Positions 31,571-41,920 of a stretch of DNA of 64,000 nt are shown here, in pieces (positions within the stretch are counted from its first letter, which is position 1; each line of letters opens with the position of its first letter). A model generated the notes under the pieces. It made no database searches. It was not told the DNA's origin and worked only from the letters and a program-made list of their open reading frames with translations. The position numbers were made by a program, and so were the translations under genes. Origin of the DNA: Neoarius graeffei. Lineage: Eukaryota > Chordata > Actinopteri > Siluriformes > Ariidae. The stretch is taken from positions 23,271,099 through 23,335,098 of the forward strand of contig NC_083583.1 of NCBI RefSeq assembly GCF_027579695.1, written 5' to 3'.

Positions 31571-31881
31571 TGTGGCAGTGGGGGCATGGTCAAGCATCAG
31601 TCTGTGACAGGAGGGCGGAGTCAGGGAAGGTAAGTGGCAGAATCACTACACCTGTCATTAATTAATGTGTTTGTGTGTCTTCCCAGTGACCGCGCCCTAT
31701 TTAAGGAGAGAGAGCGAGAGCAGAGGGAGCTCTCTCCTCAACCAGATGTCTGATGTGTGTGCATGTGTCTGGGTGTGTGTGAGAGAGTGCATAGGCTGAA
31801 AAGCTGAATAAAGCCAGTTTTGTGAACTCAGTTCTGTCCTGCCATCCTTCTGTGCTCCACCCACCTACACAAACTGTCACA
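31571..31881 (+). repeat. 3' LTR of the Gmr1-like element
   Basis: 311 bp, same ends as the 5' LTR, with several substitutions (for example GGGGGCATGG against GGGGGCGTGG) and a shorter GT/GA region. Confidence 0.9.
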
Positions 31882-31886
31882 GTAAG

Positions 31887-32440
31887 AAAGGGAAAAATAA
31901 AATGAGGATGTATGATGATCAAAAACAAGTTAATTGAGGAATACCTTGAATACTGAATGATGGAATTAATTTATTGCAAAGATATAGAAGATAAAAACTC
32001 ATCCGGGTCACTTTTGACCCATGTTTTGCATCAAAGGGATTAATGATCCAAAAGTGGAGTCCGGTCAATTAACACAAGAACTTATAGCCATGTTTGTGTT
32101 CAACAAACAAGCAAGTTATTAAAACCAAGAAGTTCACTCAAAAAAAAAGTGGATATAGAAACCACTCAATGGGATAGATCCTTACACGTTAGCAAAGAAG
32201 GATTTTTCCATATGAGTTGGAAAATTATCCATCTGTTGAGTTCCCTGACATCTCAAACTACCTGGTGCTGCAGACATCGTTCTACATGGACACACAGATG
32301 AAAACCTGGAAGAGCATAGAGGTAAATAACTTTTTATATGTGGCTGGGTTAAAGATCTGGGGATCATGACACTACAAGATAGACAGCAGTAGACAGATCT
32401 AAGTGCAGGAAGAGTGTTTATTCACAGACGTGAAATTTAA
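31887..32440. other. Spacer with a degenerate transposon-protein fragment
   Basis: GGGTCACTTTTGACCCATGTTTTGCATC near 32006 resembles sequence at 17615-17645, left of the Gmr1-like element, so both flanks belong to one diverged repeat. At about 32200-32370 one frame reads YELENYPSVEFPDISNYLVL and then QMKTWKSIE, like proteins of large fish DNA transposons (YqaJ-associated). Short, broken and low confidence. Confidence 0.35.
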
Positions 32441-33039
32441 GTCAAGTTTGTTAGGGTTTTGCTGGGATATGAACCTAGATCGCTGGTGTGATAATCCAGC
32501 AAACCCCCACTAGGCCACCAGGGGGATGACTCAAGTGCAGAGGCGTGAGGCAAAAGTAGAGTATCAAAAACAGTTTATTTACAATATTTACAATCCAAAG
32601 GAAAAAACAAAAGGATAATCCAAAAGCTCAGAAGATATACAAAAATAAAAATATCCAAAGGTTCAAGGTCCAAAATCCAATTCAGAAAAGAAGAGGCAAA
32701 AACTCAAATGCTCAGAAGATCCAAAGGTCAAAACAAAAATCCACAAAGTCCAAAAGAAAGTAACAAAAACCAAGAATACTAAGACACAGGCAAGGTACAT
32801 GGGACAGAGGGAACTAGCACTAACAGCATAGCATAAAGATTCTGTGACTAGGGACTGAACTAAGGGAGTATATATACACAAAATAAATGGGAAACAGGTG
32901 ACACTAATGAAGACAAACAGGCAATGAACACAAACACAAAACACAGGAACAGTGGCGGCCTCTAGAGGCCAAAACAAACATGACACGAAAAGGAAATAAC
33001 AGCGGCCTCTAGAGGCCAAAAGAGTCCCAGTCCTAACAG

Positions 33040-36000
33040 GACCCCCCCCCCAGGAGCGTCTCCTGACATTCCCAGGGCAATCTGGATGGGCCGAATGGAA
33101 GTCCCGACAAAGTTCCTTATCTAATATGTCCTGAGCTGGGACCCAGCAGCGCTCCTCAGGGCCATAGCCCTCCCAGTCCACTAAATATTGGAGCCCACCG
33201 CGGACCTGGCGGGAGTCAAGCAGGCGATGCACAGTGAACATAGTCTGACCCTGGAAGATGCGGGGGGGCGGGGGATTCCTAGGGGCAAGGGCATACGTGG
33301 ACAACAATACAGGCTGCAACAGGGAAACATGGAATGTGGGGTTGATCCTTAGCATTCGTGGTAACTGGAGCCGGTAGGAGACAGGGTTCACCCTGCTCAC
33401 AACTTTGAAGGGGCCAATGTAGCGAGGAGCAAGCTTGCGGTTCTCCACCCATAGCAGAAGGTCCTTGGCGGACAGCCAAACCCACTGCCCAGGACGGAAA
33501 ACGTGGGCAGGCCTTCTATGGTGGTTGGCCTGAGTCTGGTTGGTTCTGGAGGTCTAGATGAGGGTCCTCCTGACCTTGCTCCAGGTCTTGCGACACCGTC
33601 TCACATACTGGTTGACCGAGGGCACCCCAGCATCCTCCTCCTGGTCCTGGAACAGAGGTGGCTGGAACCCGAATTGGCACTGGAACGGTGACAGCTTGGT
33701 GGCCGATGACTGCAGGGTGTTGTGGGTGTACTCTGCCCATGGCAGCCAGGTGCTCCATGATGTCAGGTTATCCATAGCCAGGCCTCGCAGGGTGGTTTCC
33801 AGGTCCTGGTTGAGCCTCTCCATCTGGCCATTGGACTGGGGGTGGAACCCAGAGGAGAGGCTGGCAGTGGCTCCGACGAGCTTGCAAAACCCGTGCCACA
33901 CTTGGGAGGAGAACTGGGGACCCCGGTCTGAGACGATGTCCTGTGGGAGACCAAAGACTTGGAAGACATGATTAAATATTAATTTAGCTGTTTCCAGAGC
34001 AGAAGGGAGTTTGCACAGTGGTATGAAGCGGCAGGCCTTCGAGAATCTGTCAACTATAACCAAAATGACAGTGTTACCTTGAGAGTCTGGCAGGCCCGTG
34101 ATGAAGTCGACCGCCACATGGGACCAGGGAGGCCGGGGAATAGGCAGAGGATGCAGGAGACCCTGGGGATGCTGTCTAGGATTCTTGGTTCTGGTGCAGA
34201 TATCACAGGACAGGACGAATGACCTCACTTCCTTCTCCATGTTCGGCCACCAGAAGCATCTTTTCAAGAAGTCCAGGGTACTCCGAGCTCCCGGGTGGGT
34301 GGTGAGAGGGGAAGAGTGACCCCACTGGAGAACCTTGGCCCGGGCTTGACGAGGGACGTACAGGAGGCCCGGTGGCCCCGTCCCAGGACCAGGGTCCTGG
34401 CGTTGAGCTTGTCGGACGTCCTCCTCAACACCCCAGCGGACAGGGGCCACAATCCGGGACACAGGGATAATAGGCCCAACTTCACTCTCCCTGTTGTTGG
34501 GCGAGAACAGCCTGGAGAGTGCATCTGGTTTGGTGTTCTTAGAGCCCGGGCGGTATGAAAGGGTGAAATTGAATCAGCTGAAAAACAAGGTCCACCTAGC
34601 CTGTCATGGGTTCAGCCTCTTAGCTTGCTGGAGGTACTCCAGGTTCTTGTGGTTCGTCCAACCCAGGAATGGATGTTGTGCTCCTTCCAGCCAGTGCCTC
34701 CACTCCTCAAGGGCCAGTTTCACCGCAAGCAGTTCTCGATCCCCCACATCATACCGGGACTCCGCAGGGCTCAGGCAGTGGGAGAAGTATGTGCAGGGGT
34801 GCAGCTTACCCTCCGAGCGTTGGGACAGAACCGCGCCGACACCGCTGTCCGAGGCATCCACCTCGACGATGAATGGTTGAGAATTGTCCGGGAGGACCAG
34901 GATGGGTGCCATGCAGAAGCGGTGTTTGAGGTCTTTAAATGCCTTTTCCGCCTGAGGAGACCAGACATAAGATCCACCAGTCCTTTTGGTGAGATCTGAC
35001 ATGGCTGCTGCTACAGAACTGAAGTTCCTGACGAACTTGTGGTAAAAGTTAGCGAATCCTAAGAACCACTGCACCTCCTTGACGGACTTGGGAGTGGGCC
35101 AGCCCCAGACGGCCAGGGTCTTGGCTGGGTCCATTTGGAGTTGTCCCGTCCGTACAATAAATCCCAGGAAGGAGACCTCGGGAACATGAAACTCGCACTT
35201 CTGGGCCTTCACAAACAGATTGTTCCGTAGCAGCCTCTGGAGAACCTGGCGGACATGGTGGCGGTGCTCCTGCAAGGTCTTAGAGAATATTAAGATGTCA
35301 TAGAGGTAGACAAAAACATGCTGATTGATCATGTCCCTCAAGACGTCGTTGATAAGGGCCTGAAAAACAGCTGGTGCGTTGGTGAGTCCGAAGGGCATCA
35401 CCTGGTCCTCTTAGTGCCCTGATGGGGTGTTAAAGGCAGTCTTCCACTCATCTCCCTGTTGGATACGGATGAGGTGGTATGTGTTCCGTAAGTCCAACTT
35501 AATGAAGACGGTGGCGCCTTGGAGCAGGTCGAATGCTGTGGACATCAGCGGAAGGGGATATCGGTTGCGCACAGTGATCTTGTTCAGGCCCCTGTAGTCA
35601 ATACATGGTCAGAGACCCCCATCCTTCTTGCCGACAAAGAAGAAGCCGGCACCAGCAGGTGAGGTGGAGGGTCGAATGAACCCAGAGACCAGGGCGTCCT
35701 TGAGGTATTCCTCCATGGCCTTGCATTCTGGCTGAGAGAGGGAGAACAGTCTGGCCCGAGGAGGGGTAGTCCCAGGGAGCAAGTCAATGGCACAGTCGTA
35801 GGCATGGTGCGGAGGAAGAACGGCAGCTCTGCTTTTGCTAAATACCTCCTTCAAATCCCAGTACTCTGTGGGAACTTGAGATAGCTCGGTGAGATCAGGG
35901 GGCTTGGCAGGAGACACAGGATAGCTAGAGAGCAGACAAGAGGCATGGCACGCAGGGCCCCATTCCACAACCTGGCTTGTTACCCAGTCTATGCAAGGGT

Positions 36001-36445
36001 TGTGGTGGGAAAGCCAAGGAAGGCCTAGAATCACTGGGAACTCTGGTGAATGAATAAGATGCAGGGATATCTCTTCCTTGTGACCTTGAGACTGGAGAAA
36101 GACTGGAGAAGTAACTTGGGTGACTCTTCCATCACCTAACGCTTGGCCATCGAGGGCAGACACAGACAGTGGGACTTCAAGAGGTGCAGTCGGGACATTG
36201 ATACTTTGGGCGAAGTTGACATCCATAAAGTTTCCAGCCGCCCCGGAGTCTAACAAGGCTTGACAAAAGTGGACGGACTCACCCCAGGAGATGGAGACCG
36301 GGATGTAGACTCCTTGGCCAGGAAATTCAGGAGAGAGGGTAGGCCCCGTCACAACCCTCCCTCGGCTGGACGGGGCGGTCCTTTTCCCGAGAGCTCGGGA
36401 CATGATGCTCGGAAGTGGCCAGGCTTGCCACAGTAGATGCAGCAC
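33040..36445 (-). pseudogene. pol plus chromodomain of the second sushi-type element
   Basis: Protease ([10 protein letters not shown]), reverse transcriptase, RNase H ([12 protein letters not shown]), integrase ([31 protein letters not shown]) and chromodomain ([18 protein letters not shown]) are all there in one frame, interrupted by stops near 35606, 35412, 34602 and 33554. At least three of these look like C-to-T changes (CGA to TGA, CAG to TAG). In the RT, YLDD reads YLYD near 35310. The chromodomain is in frame with integrase, unlike in the young copy. The original stop after it is TGG, so the frame runs into the LTR. Confidence 0.9.
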
Positions 36446-37334
36446 TTGTCCCTCCTTCTGCGCTCCCTTTCAGCTGTGGAGAGATGAGTACGGCCAACTT
36501 GCATGGGCTCTGGACAGTCACTGGAGGAGGTAGACAGGCTCCAGGTCGAGGCAGTGAGGCCGGGGAGGCTCAGGACTTGGCGGTGTTCTCTCATCCTGTT
36601 GTCAAGGCGAATGGCATGGGAAGTCAGTGTTTCGAGGTCACTTGGGCATCCGATAGAGGCCAGACCGTCCTTGATGGGGTCAGACAAACCATGGTGAAAG
36701 GCTGAAACCAGGGCAGCCTCATTCCATCCGCTGACTGCTGCGAGCGTCCGGAATGATATGGCATAGTCTGCGACGCTTCCTCCTTGCCGGATGGACATGA
36801 GCTTTCTGGCTGCGTCTGTACTGATGTCCGCCTGATCGAAGGCCCGAAGCATCTCTTTGGTAAACAGTTCGAAATCAGAGCACTCGGGTCCCTGTCTCTG
36901 CCAGATAGCTGTTGCCCAAGCTCGTGCCTTACCAGCTAACAAGGTTATCACAAAGGCAATCTTGCAGCGATCCATAGTGTAGGTGGTAGGCTGGAGCTCA
37001 AAGGTGAGTTTGCACTGGGTAAGGAACTCCCGGCACTCACCGTGCTTGCCGTCATACCTCTGTGGTGCAGGAAGGCTGGGTTCGCGAGGTGAAGGAGGCA
37101 GCGTGGCGGGAGATACTGGAGCGGGAGCAGGAGCCGGATCAGGAGATGCGGGCAGAGGGGTCAGCTGTGCCAGGGTTTTCCCAATCTGCTGAAGCAGTAC
37201 CTCGTGGCGAGCAAGGGCCTCACGTTGGCTTGCAAGCATGCGTCCATGGTCGCTCCGAAGCGTGTCAAAGCTGCCATAATTCCCTGAAGGTTGGCGGGGT
37301 AGACAGTTGAAGCAGCCTCTGCTGAGTCGGTCAT
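36349..37334 (-). pseudogene. gag of the second sushi-type element
   Basis: Starts at the ATG at 37334. A frameshift near 37240 separates the first 30 codons from the rest, which is open to 36349 with the same capsid region and zinc knuckle ([17 protein letters not shown]) as the young copy. The proline-rich spacer is shorter (DPAPAPAPVSPA). Confidence 0.88.
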
Positions 37335-37885
37335 GTGATAATCCAGCAAACCCCCACTAGGCCACCAGGGGGATGACTCAAGTGCAGAGGCGTGAGGCAA
37401 AAGTAGAGTATCAAAAACAGTTTATTTACAATATTTACAATCCAAAGGAAAAAACAAAAAGATAATTCAAAAGCTCAGAAGATATACAAAAATAAAAATA
37501 TCCAAAGGTTCAAGGTCCAAAATCCAACTCAGAAAAGAAGAGGCAAAAACTCAAACGCTCAGAAGATCCAAAGGTCAAAACAAAAATCCACAAAGTCCAA
37601 AAGAAAGTAACAAAAACCAAGAATACTAAGACACAGGCAAGGTACATGGGACAGAGAGAACTAGCACTAACAGCATAGCATAAAGACTCCATGACTAGGG
37701 ACTGAACTAAGGGAGTATATATACACAAAATAAACGGGAAACAGGTGACACTAATGAAGACAAACAGGCAATGAACACAAACACAAAACACAGGAACAGT
37801 GGCGGCCTCTAGAGGCCAAAACAAACATGACACGAAAAGGAAATAACAGCGGCCTCTAGAGGCCAAAACAGTCCCAGTCCTAACA

Positions 37886-38110
37886 AAGTTTATTTTTATA
37901 GCGCTTTTAACAATAGACATTGTCGCAAAGCAGCTTTACAGAGAATTAAAGACTTTTAAAATGAGCTAATTTTATCCTAAATTTATCCCCAATGAGCAAG
38001 CTTGTGGCGATGATGGCGAGGAAAAACTCCCTCAGACGATATGAGGAAGAAACCTAGAGAGGAACCAGACTCAAAAGCGAACCCATCTTCATCTGGGTGA
38101 CAACAGATAA
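37886..38110. repeat. Dispersed fish repeat (TTTATAGCGCTTTTAACAAT family)
   Basis: AAGTTTATTTTTATAGCGCTTT..., GCAAAGCAGCTTTACAGA and GAGGAAAAACTCCCTCAGA are landmarks of a repeat common in fish genomes. Its left part (AAATTTAAGTCAAGTT) sits at 32433-32448, on the other side of the gypsy insertion. Confidence 0.65.
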
Positions 38111-38739
38111 CGTCATTATAAATAACTTGCTTCTATAACAGTGTCCTATAGAGTCACAAAGTATAACTGTGTAACCAGGAAATTCATTATAGTTTTAACA
38201 TGAAGTCTGTTTTGTTGAAGTTATAAACTGTTCATTGATGGAAACTTGAGTGCAAAACTGTTCATGACAACTGCAGTCCTAAAGTTAGCAAGTCAACTGT
38301 AGTCCTCAGCCATAAATGCATTATTGTAAGTATCTAGAGCATCTTCCAAGTGTTGTTGTTTTTAACAAAAGCAATACAGAAAGAATATATAAACCAGTGG
38401 CAGGTCCTGAAAATTTTCTCAGGAGGGGCAAATGTCATAAGGTGACTCATTCAACAGGTACATTATAGGTAGCCAGACATTATTGACTCTTTTTTGTTTT
38501 CTCTTTGCATATGACAGTTCCATGCCACTTCTGTCCACTAGATGGCAGCACATTACAGAAATATTTTCCCTGTAGCTACCTAACCTATAGGCTGTGGTGT
38601 AAAGTTGCAAACAACATTCACAATCGAAGAATAGTTTGGATCCACAATGACCAATTCCAATTACACCCTATTCACTATTCACATTATTTAAATATTGTAT
38701 GATGTGAATGATATCTTTATAAAAGATATGTCCAACAAC

Positions 38740-39079
38740 AGCGGCACAGTGGTGTAGTGGTTAGTGCTGTTGCCTCACAGCAAGAAGGTCCTGGGTTCGA
38801 GCCCCGTGGCCGGCGAGGGCCTTTCTGTGCCGAGTTTGCATGTTGTCCACGTGGGTTTCCTCCGGGTGCTCCGGTTTCCCCCACAGTCCAAAGACATGCA
38901 GGTTAGGTTAACTGGTGACTCTAAAGTGAGTGTGAATGGTTGTCTGTGTCTATGTGTCAGCCCTGTGATGACCTGGCGACTTGTCCAGGGTGTACCCCAC
39001 CTTTCACCCATAGTCAGCTGGGATAGGCTCCAGCTTGCCTGTGACCCTGTAGAAGGATAAAGCGGCTAGAGATAATGAG
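38740..39079 (+). mobile_element. SINE, 12-bp target duplication
   Basis: ATGTCCAACAAC at 38728-38739 and 39080-39091. Complete head and tail; about 30 bp around the CGTAGGTGTGAATG region is missing compared with 54357. Confidence 0.92.
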
Positions 39080-39373
39080 ATGTCCAACAACTAAATAAGA
39101 AAGGAAACCATATTTTTAAAAAATACATATTTATTTGCCAATCTTGAAAGTACTGTTCTACAGAATGTTCTGTAAATAGATTTTGTACTTCAAACTCCAT
39201 GATCAGCAAGAATTTTACAGACTGTGCAACTTAAGGACAACAGGAAAGTGCACTTACAGTAACAAAGCATTGTAAATAGTTGGCTAACATAACAATAGCA
39301 GTTGAATAAATAGATGAGTGGATCTTTAGATCTTGCAATTACTGGTATTTACCAAGGATTACCAAGGAAAGTG

Positions 39374-40055
39374 CTAACTCTCAGAGCAAAGTATGGCAAA
39401 TATAAAAATGCACATTGAAAACATCAAAAGTGAACTGATTCTGTGACTGTGTGTGTGAGTCACAAAGTCAACCAATCCCAGAAAAACACCACGGTGACTG
39501 GAGCCCTCAGTTTCATCTTTGCCTTGTAGAGCTAACTCGAACACTCCACAAAATTTCACGCATTGGATGAGCCGGTTTAATATGTGGCTGTTCTTGCTCA
39601 CCTCATAATTGTGGCGGCGAACTGCTAGCCTGTAGCCCTCATCCGGTTGTGTAGCAATGTTCACTCTCCCAAAAGCCGAAAATTTCAGGCAGCTGCCCAT
39701 GTGAATCTTTGATGACTCATGTTTTTTTTATTTTCTCCGGCAAATGATGCATGTCCGAAACTCCAGTGACCGTCCAAGCAGTGTTGTCCGTGGAGCCACC
39801 TCCAGGGTGGAAAAGTAAGCAGGGGTAGCAGAAAACCGCTGAGGCGTCCTTGGAGCCAGCTCGCCAGGATTTGCGCTGGGACCATGTTGAAGTAAAACCT
39901 CGAGTATATGATTTCCCCCCTTTGTCGAAATTTGTTTTATGTTTAGATTTGGTCGAGGGGGGTCCAGCTTGTTTTGTTGCCAATTTAGCTCGATTTGATC
40001 GCTGACTAAATGGAACTTCTTTTAAGGACCGCACTGAATTGCTTTCCACATCCAT
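39374..40055 (-). pseudogene. hAT transposase (ZMYM/TTF-type), N-terminal half
   Basis: From the ATG at 40055 (minus strand) one frame reads SYTRGFTSTWSQRKSW, then SAVFCYPCLLFHPG and HHLPEKIKK, the TTF-type zinc finger of a hAT group related to ZMYM6-like proteins. A 1-nt change in an A-run near 39722 shifts the frame; it continues as SCLKFSAFGRVNIATQ, RRHNYEVSKNSHILNRLI, FCGVFELALQGKDETE and GVFLGLVDFV. The catalytic domain is absent. The flanking GC-rich DNA to about 40870, ending GGGCCAGTGGTTGAGAAAC, is probably its 5' end. Confidence 0.65.
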
Positions 40056-40079
40056 CTCACCTCAGAAACTGAGAGGATC

Positions 40080-41160
40080 AAACTCAACTTTGCCGTGCTT
40101 CGCAGTGATGAAAGCACGTTAGGGCAAGCCCCCCCGGAACCCATAGAGATTGCATTGAAGTGTCAGTTAGGAGAAAAAAATTATATATTAACATGGGACT
40201 CTATCAGTGAACTCTTGGGCGATTTTCAACGTGACTGAAATCACGCCAAAAGGGGCGGTACTCTAGAAGCAAGACCACCCTGATTGGACAATGATACCCA
40301 GAGACAGATTAAAATGGCCTAGAGCAGCACTGGTGAAAGTTTGTTTAAAAAAAAAAAAAAACTTTTTTTTTCATTTTGGCAGTGCATCGCCCAATCGCCC
40401 TTATGCACCACCTGCCCTTGATATAAACAGCGCTATAAACATTACTCGAAACAAATGTGACCCTGATAATGATGATACTTCGCAAAGCCTCTGTGAAAAC
40501 AGCTTCCGTATCTGTGCGTGCTGATTGCGCTCAAATCAGCGTCAGGTGTTTCCCATAACGACCGGGTCCCAAGTGTGTGCACAACGCGCTCTGTGAGCGC
40601 GCGCGGCCGCTCAAGCTGCACCAGACTCAAGCGCGCAAAAGCGTGACAGTCAAGTGTTCACCTACTAAGTGACCACAACATTTATTTCGCGTGTATATCG
40701 GCATCAAAATGCCTCATTTTCATCAATAACCCATCGTGAGCTGTAATCTGACCGTAGCTTAATGTGACGTCGGATGCAACCCAGCAGTTGTACCCTACTA
40801 CGTGTAAAAATTAGCTTCCGCTTGAAGAAAAATTCGCAGCCTACTAGATAGCGCTTCCTGGCCCACTAATGGGCCAGTGGTTGAGAAACACCGATCTAGA
40901 TCAATCTGTTGCTTTTTTGTAATCTCGAACCAATGTGAGTGGCCCAGGATTACAGTCATGTTTCATGTGAAAAGCACAATATCACCATCTGATGGTTTTA
41001 TATTGTTATTAAAATGTGTGATGCAATCATGGGAGGCATAGTATCCTTTGATGTGGAAAATTATGAGAGGCAGCCTCCATCCCGAGAGAAATAATAGCAT
41101 AGCAGCAGGGTATGATATGAATTCGCCACATCCTAACTAACACACACACACAGAGACTGG
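40080..41160. other. hAT 5' region and upstream flank of the receptor gene
   Basis: 40080-40870 has no ORF and fits the 5' part of the hAT remnant. 40870-41160 is AT-rich with no visible exon. I saw no clear TATA or CpG-island promoter for the downstream gene. Confidence 0.4.
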
Positions 41161-41164
41161 TAGA

Positions 41165-41166
<2 letters not shown>

Positions 41167-41202
<36 letters not shown>
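41167..41202. repeat. (CT)n microsatellite
   Basis: About 18 CT units, some 315 bp before the receptor ATG, probably in its 5' UTR or proximal promoter. Confidence 0.95.
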
Positions 41203-41203
<1 letters not shown>

Positions 41204-41518
41204 ACTAGCTCCACCAATGAGCTCTCCATATCCAGATCACATGCTCCTGGTCCTCTCTCTACGGCTGCAGGAAGCCATGCTTATCCTTTTCATGTCTCCT
41301 CCTCCTCCCTGCCTCATCCTTTCTCCCTGTTCTTCCCCTGCCTTTCTCTCTCACATTTCTAGGTCTTGGGTAAGTGCATGAACATGGACATAGAAACAGA
41401 TGAATGCAACAGCAGCAAGAACAACAGATCTGGAGCTGTGCATTTTTTTGGTGAGACCAGACCTTAATCAACTGCCAGGAGAGAAAGACAGGGTGTGAGT
41501 GTGAGTGAGTGCAGGAAG

Positions 41519-41920
41519 ATGGAGGAGACTCAGCCAACAGAGGAGAGGAGGGAGGACGGTTCGAGGGCTTCAGGAGCTAACGCATCCCTCTCTCCGGCAA
41601 CCTTAAGCCCGGCTGTTCCTCCATATGTGAAGCTGGGCTTAACGGTGGCCTACACGGCTTTCTACTCACTTCTCTTTGCCTTCGTTTATGCCCAGCTGTG
41701 GCTGGTGTTGCGCTACCGGCACAAGCGCTTCAGCTATAAGACAGTATTCCTCTTCTTGTGCCTGCTGTGGGCGGCGCTGCGTGCCCTGCTCTTCTCCTTT
41801 TACTTCAGGGACTGTGTGACAGCCAACGCTCTTGGGCCCTTTGCCTTCTGGCTGCTCTACTGCTTTCCAGTGTGCCTGCAGTTTTTCACACTCAGCCTGA
41901 TGAACCTCTATTGTGCACAG
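41519..41920 (+). CDS. gpr137b: gpr137b exon 1 (residues 1-134)
   Basis: Polar N-terminus with many Glu, then transmembrane helices 1-3 ([60 protein letters not shown]). Donor CACAG|GTGAG, phase 0. An open frame running on into the intron to 41971 is not coding. Confidence 0.93.

Larger units (their letters stand above)
17682..31881 (+). mobile_element. Gmr1-like Ty3/gypsy LTR retrotransposon (outermost of the nest)
   Basis: Bounded by the 5-bp duplication GTAAG (17677-17681 and 31882-31886) and LTRs starting TGTGGCAG and ending TGTCACA. Internal order is gag, protease, integrase, then reverse transcriptase and RNase H. This Ty1/copia-like order in a Ty3/gypsy-type element is the known hallmark of Gmr1-like elements of deuterostomes. 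The LTRs differ by substitutions and by 23 bp in length, and the genes have stops and frameshifts, so it is old. Removing the hAT insert (20236-29526 plus one target copy) leaves about 4.9 kb. Confidence 0.88.
32449..37885 (-). mobile_element. Second sushi-type Ty3/gypsy element, decayed, minus strand
   Basis: Target duplication AAGTT (32444-32448 and 37886-37890). LTRs TGTTAGG...CTAACA: 3' LTR 32449-33038 (590 bp), 5' LTR 37335-37885 (551 bp). Same gene order as the element at 22206. The 5' LTR lacks about 39 bp at its inner end and the primer-binding site is gone too: LTR sequence runs directly into the gag ATG at 37334. Inserted in the fish repeat whose right part begins at 37886. Confidence 0.92.

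Noticed and set aside
17682-37885. Endogenous retrovirus with envelope gene
   Set aside because: No envelope-like ORF follows pol in any of the three LTR elements. They are Ty3/gypsy retrotransposons.
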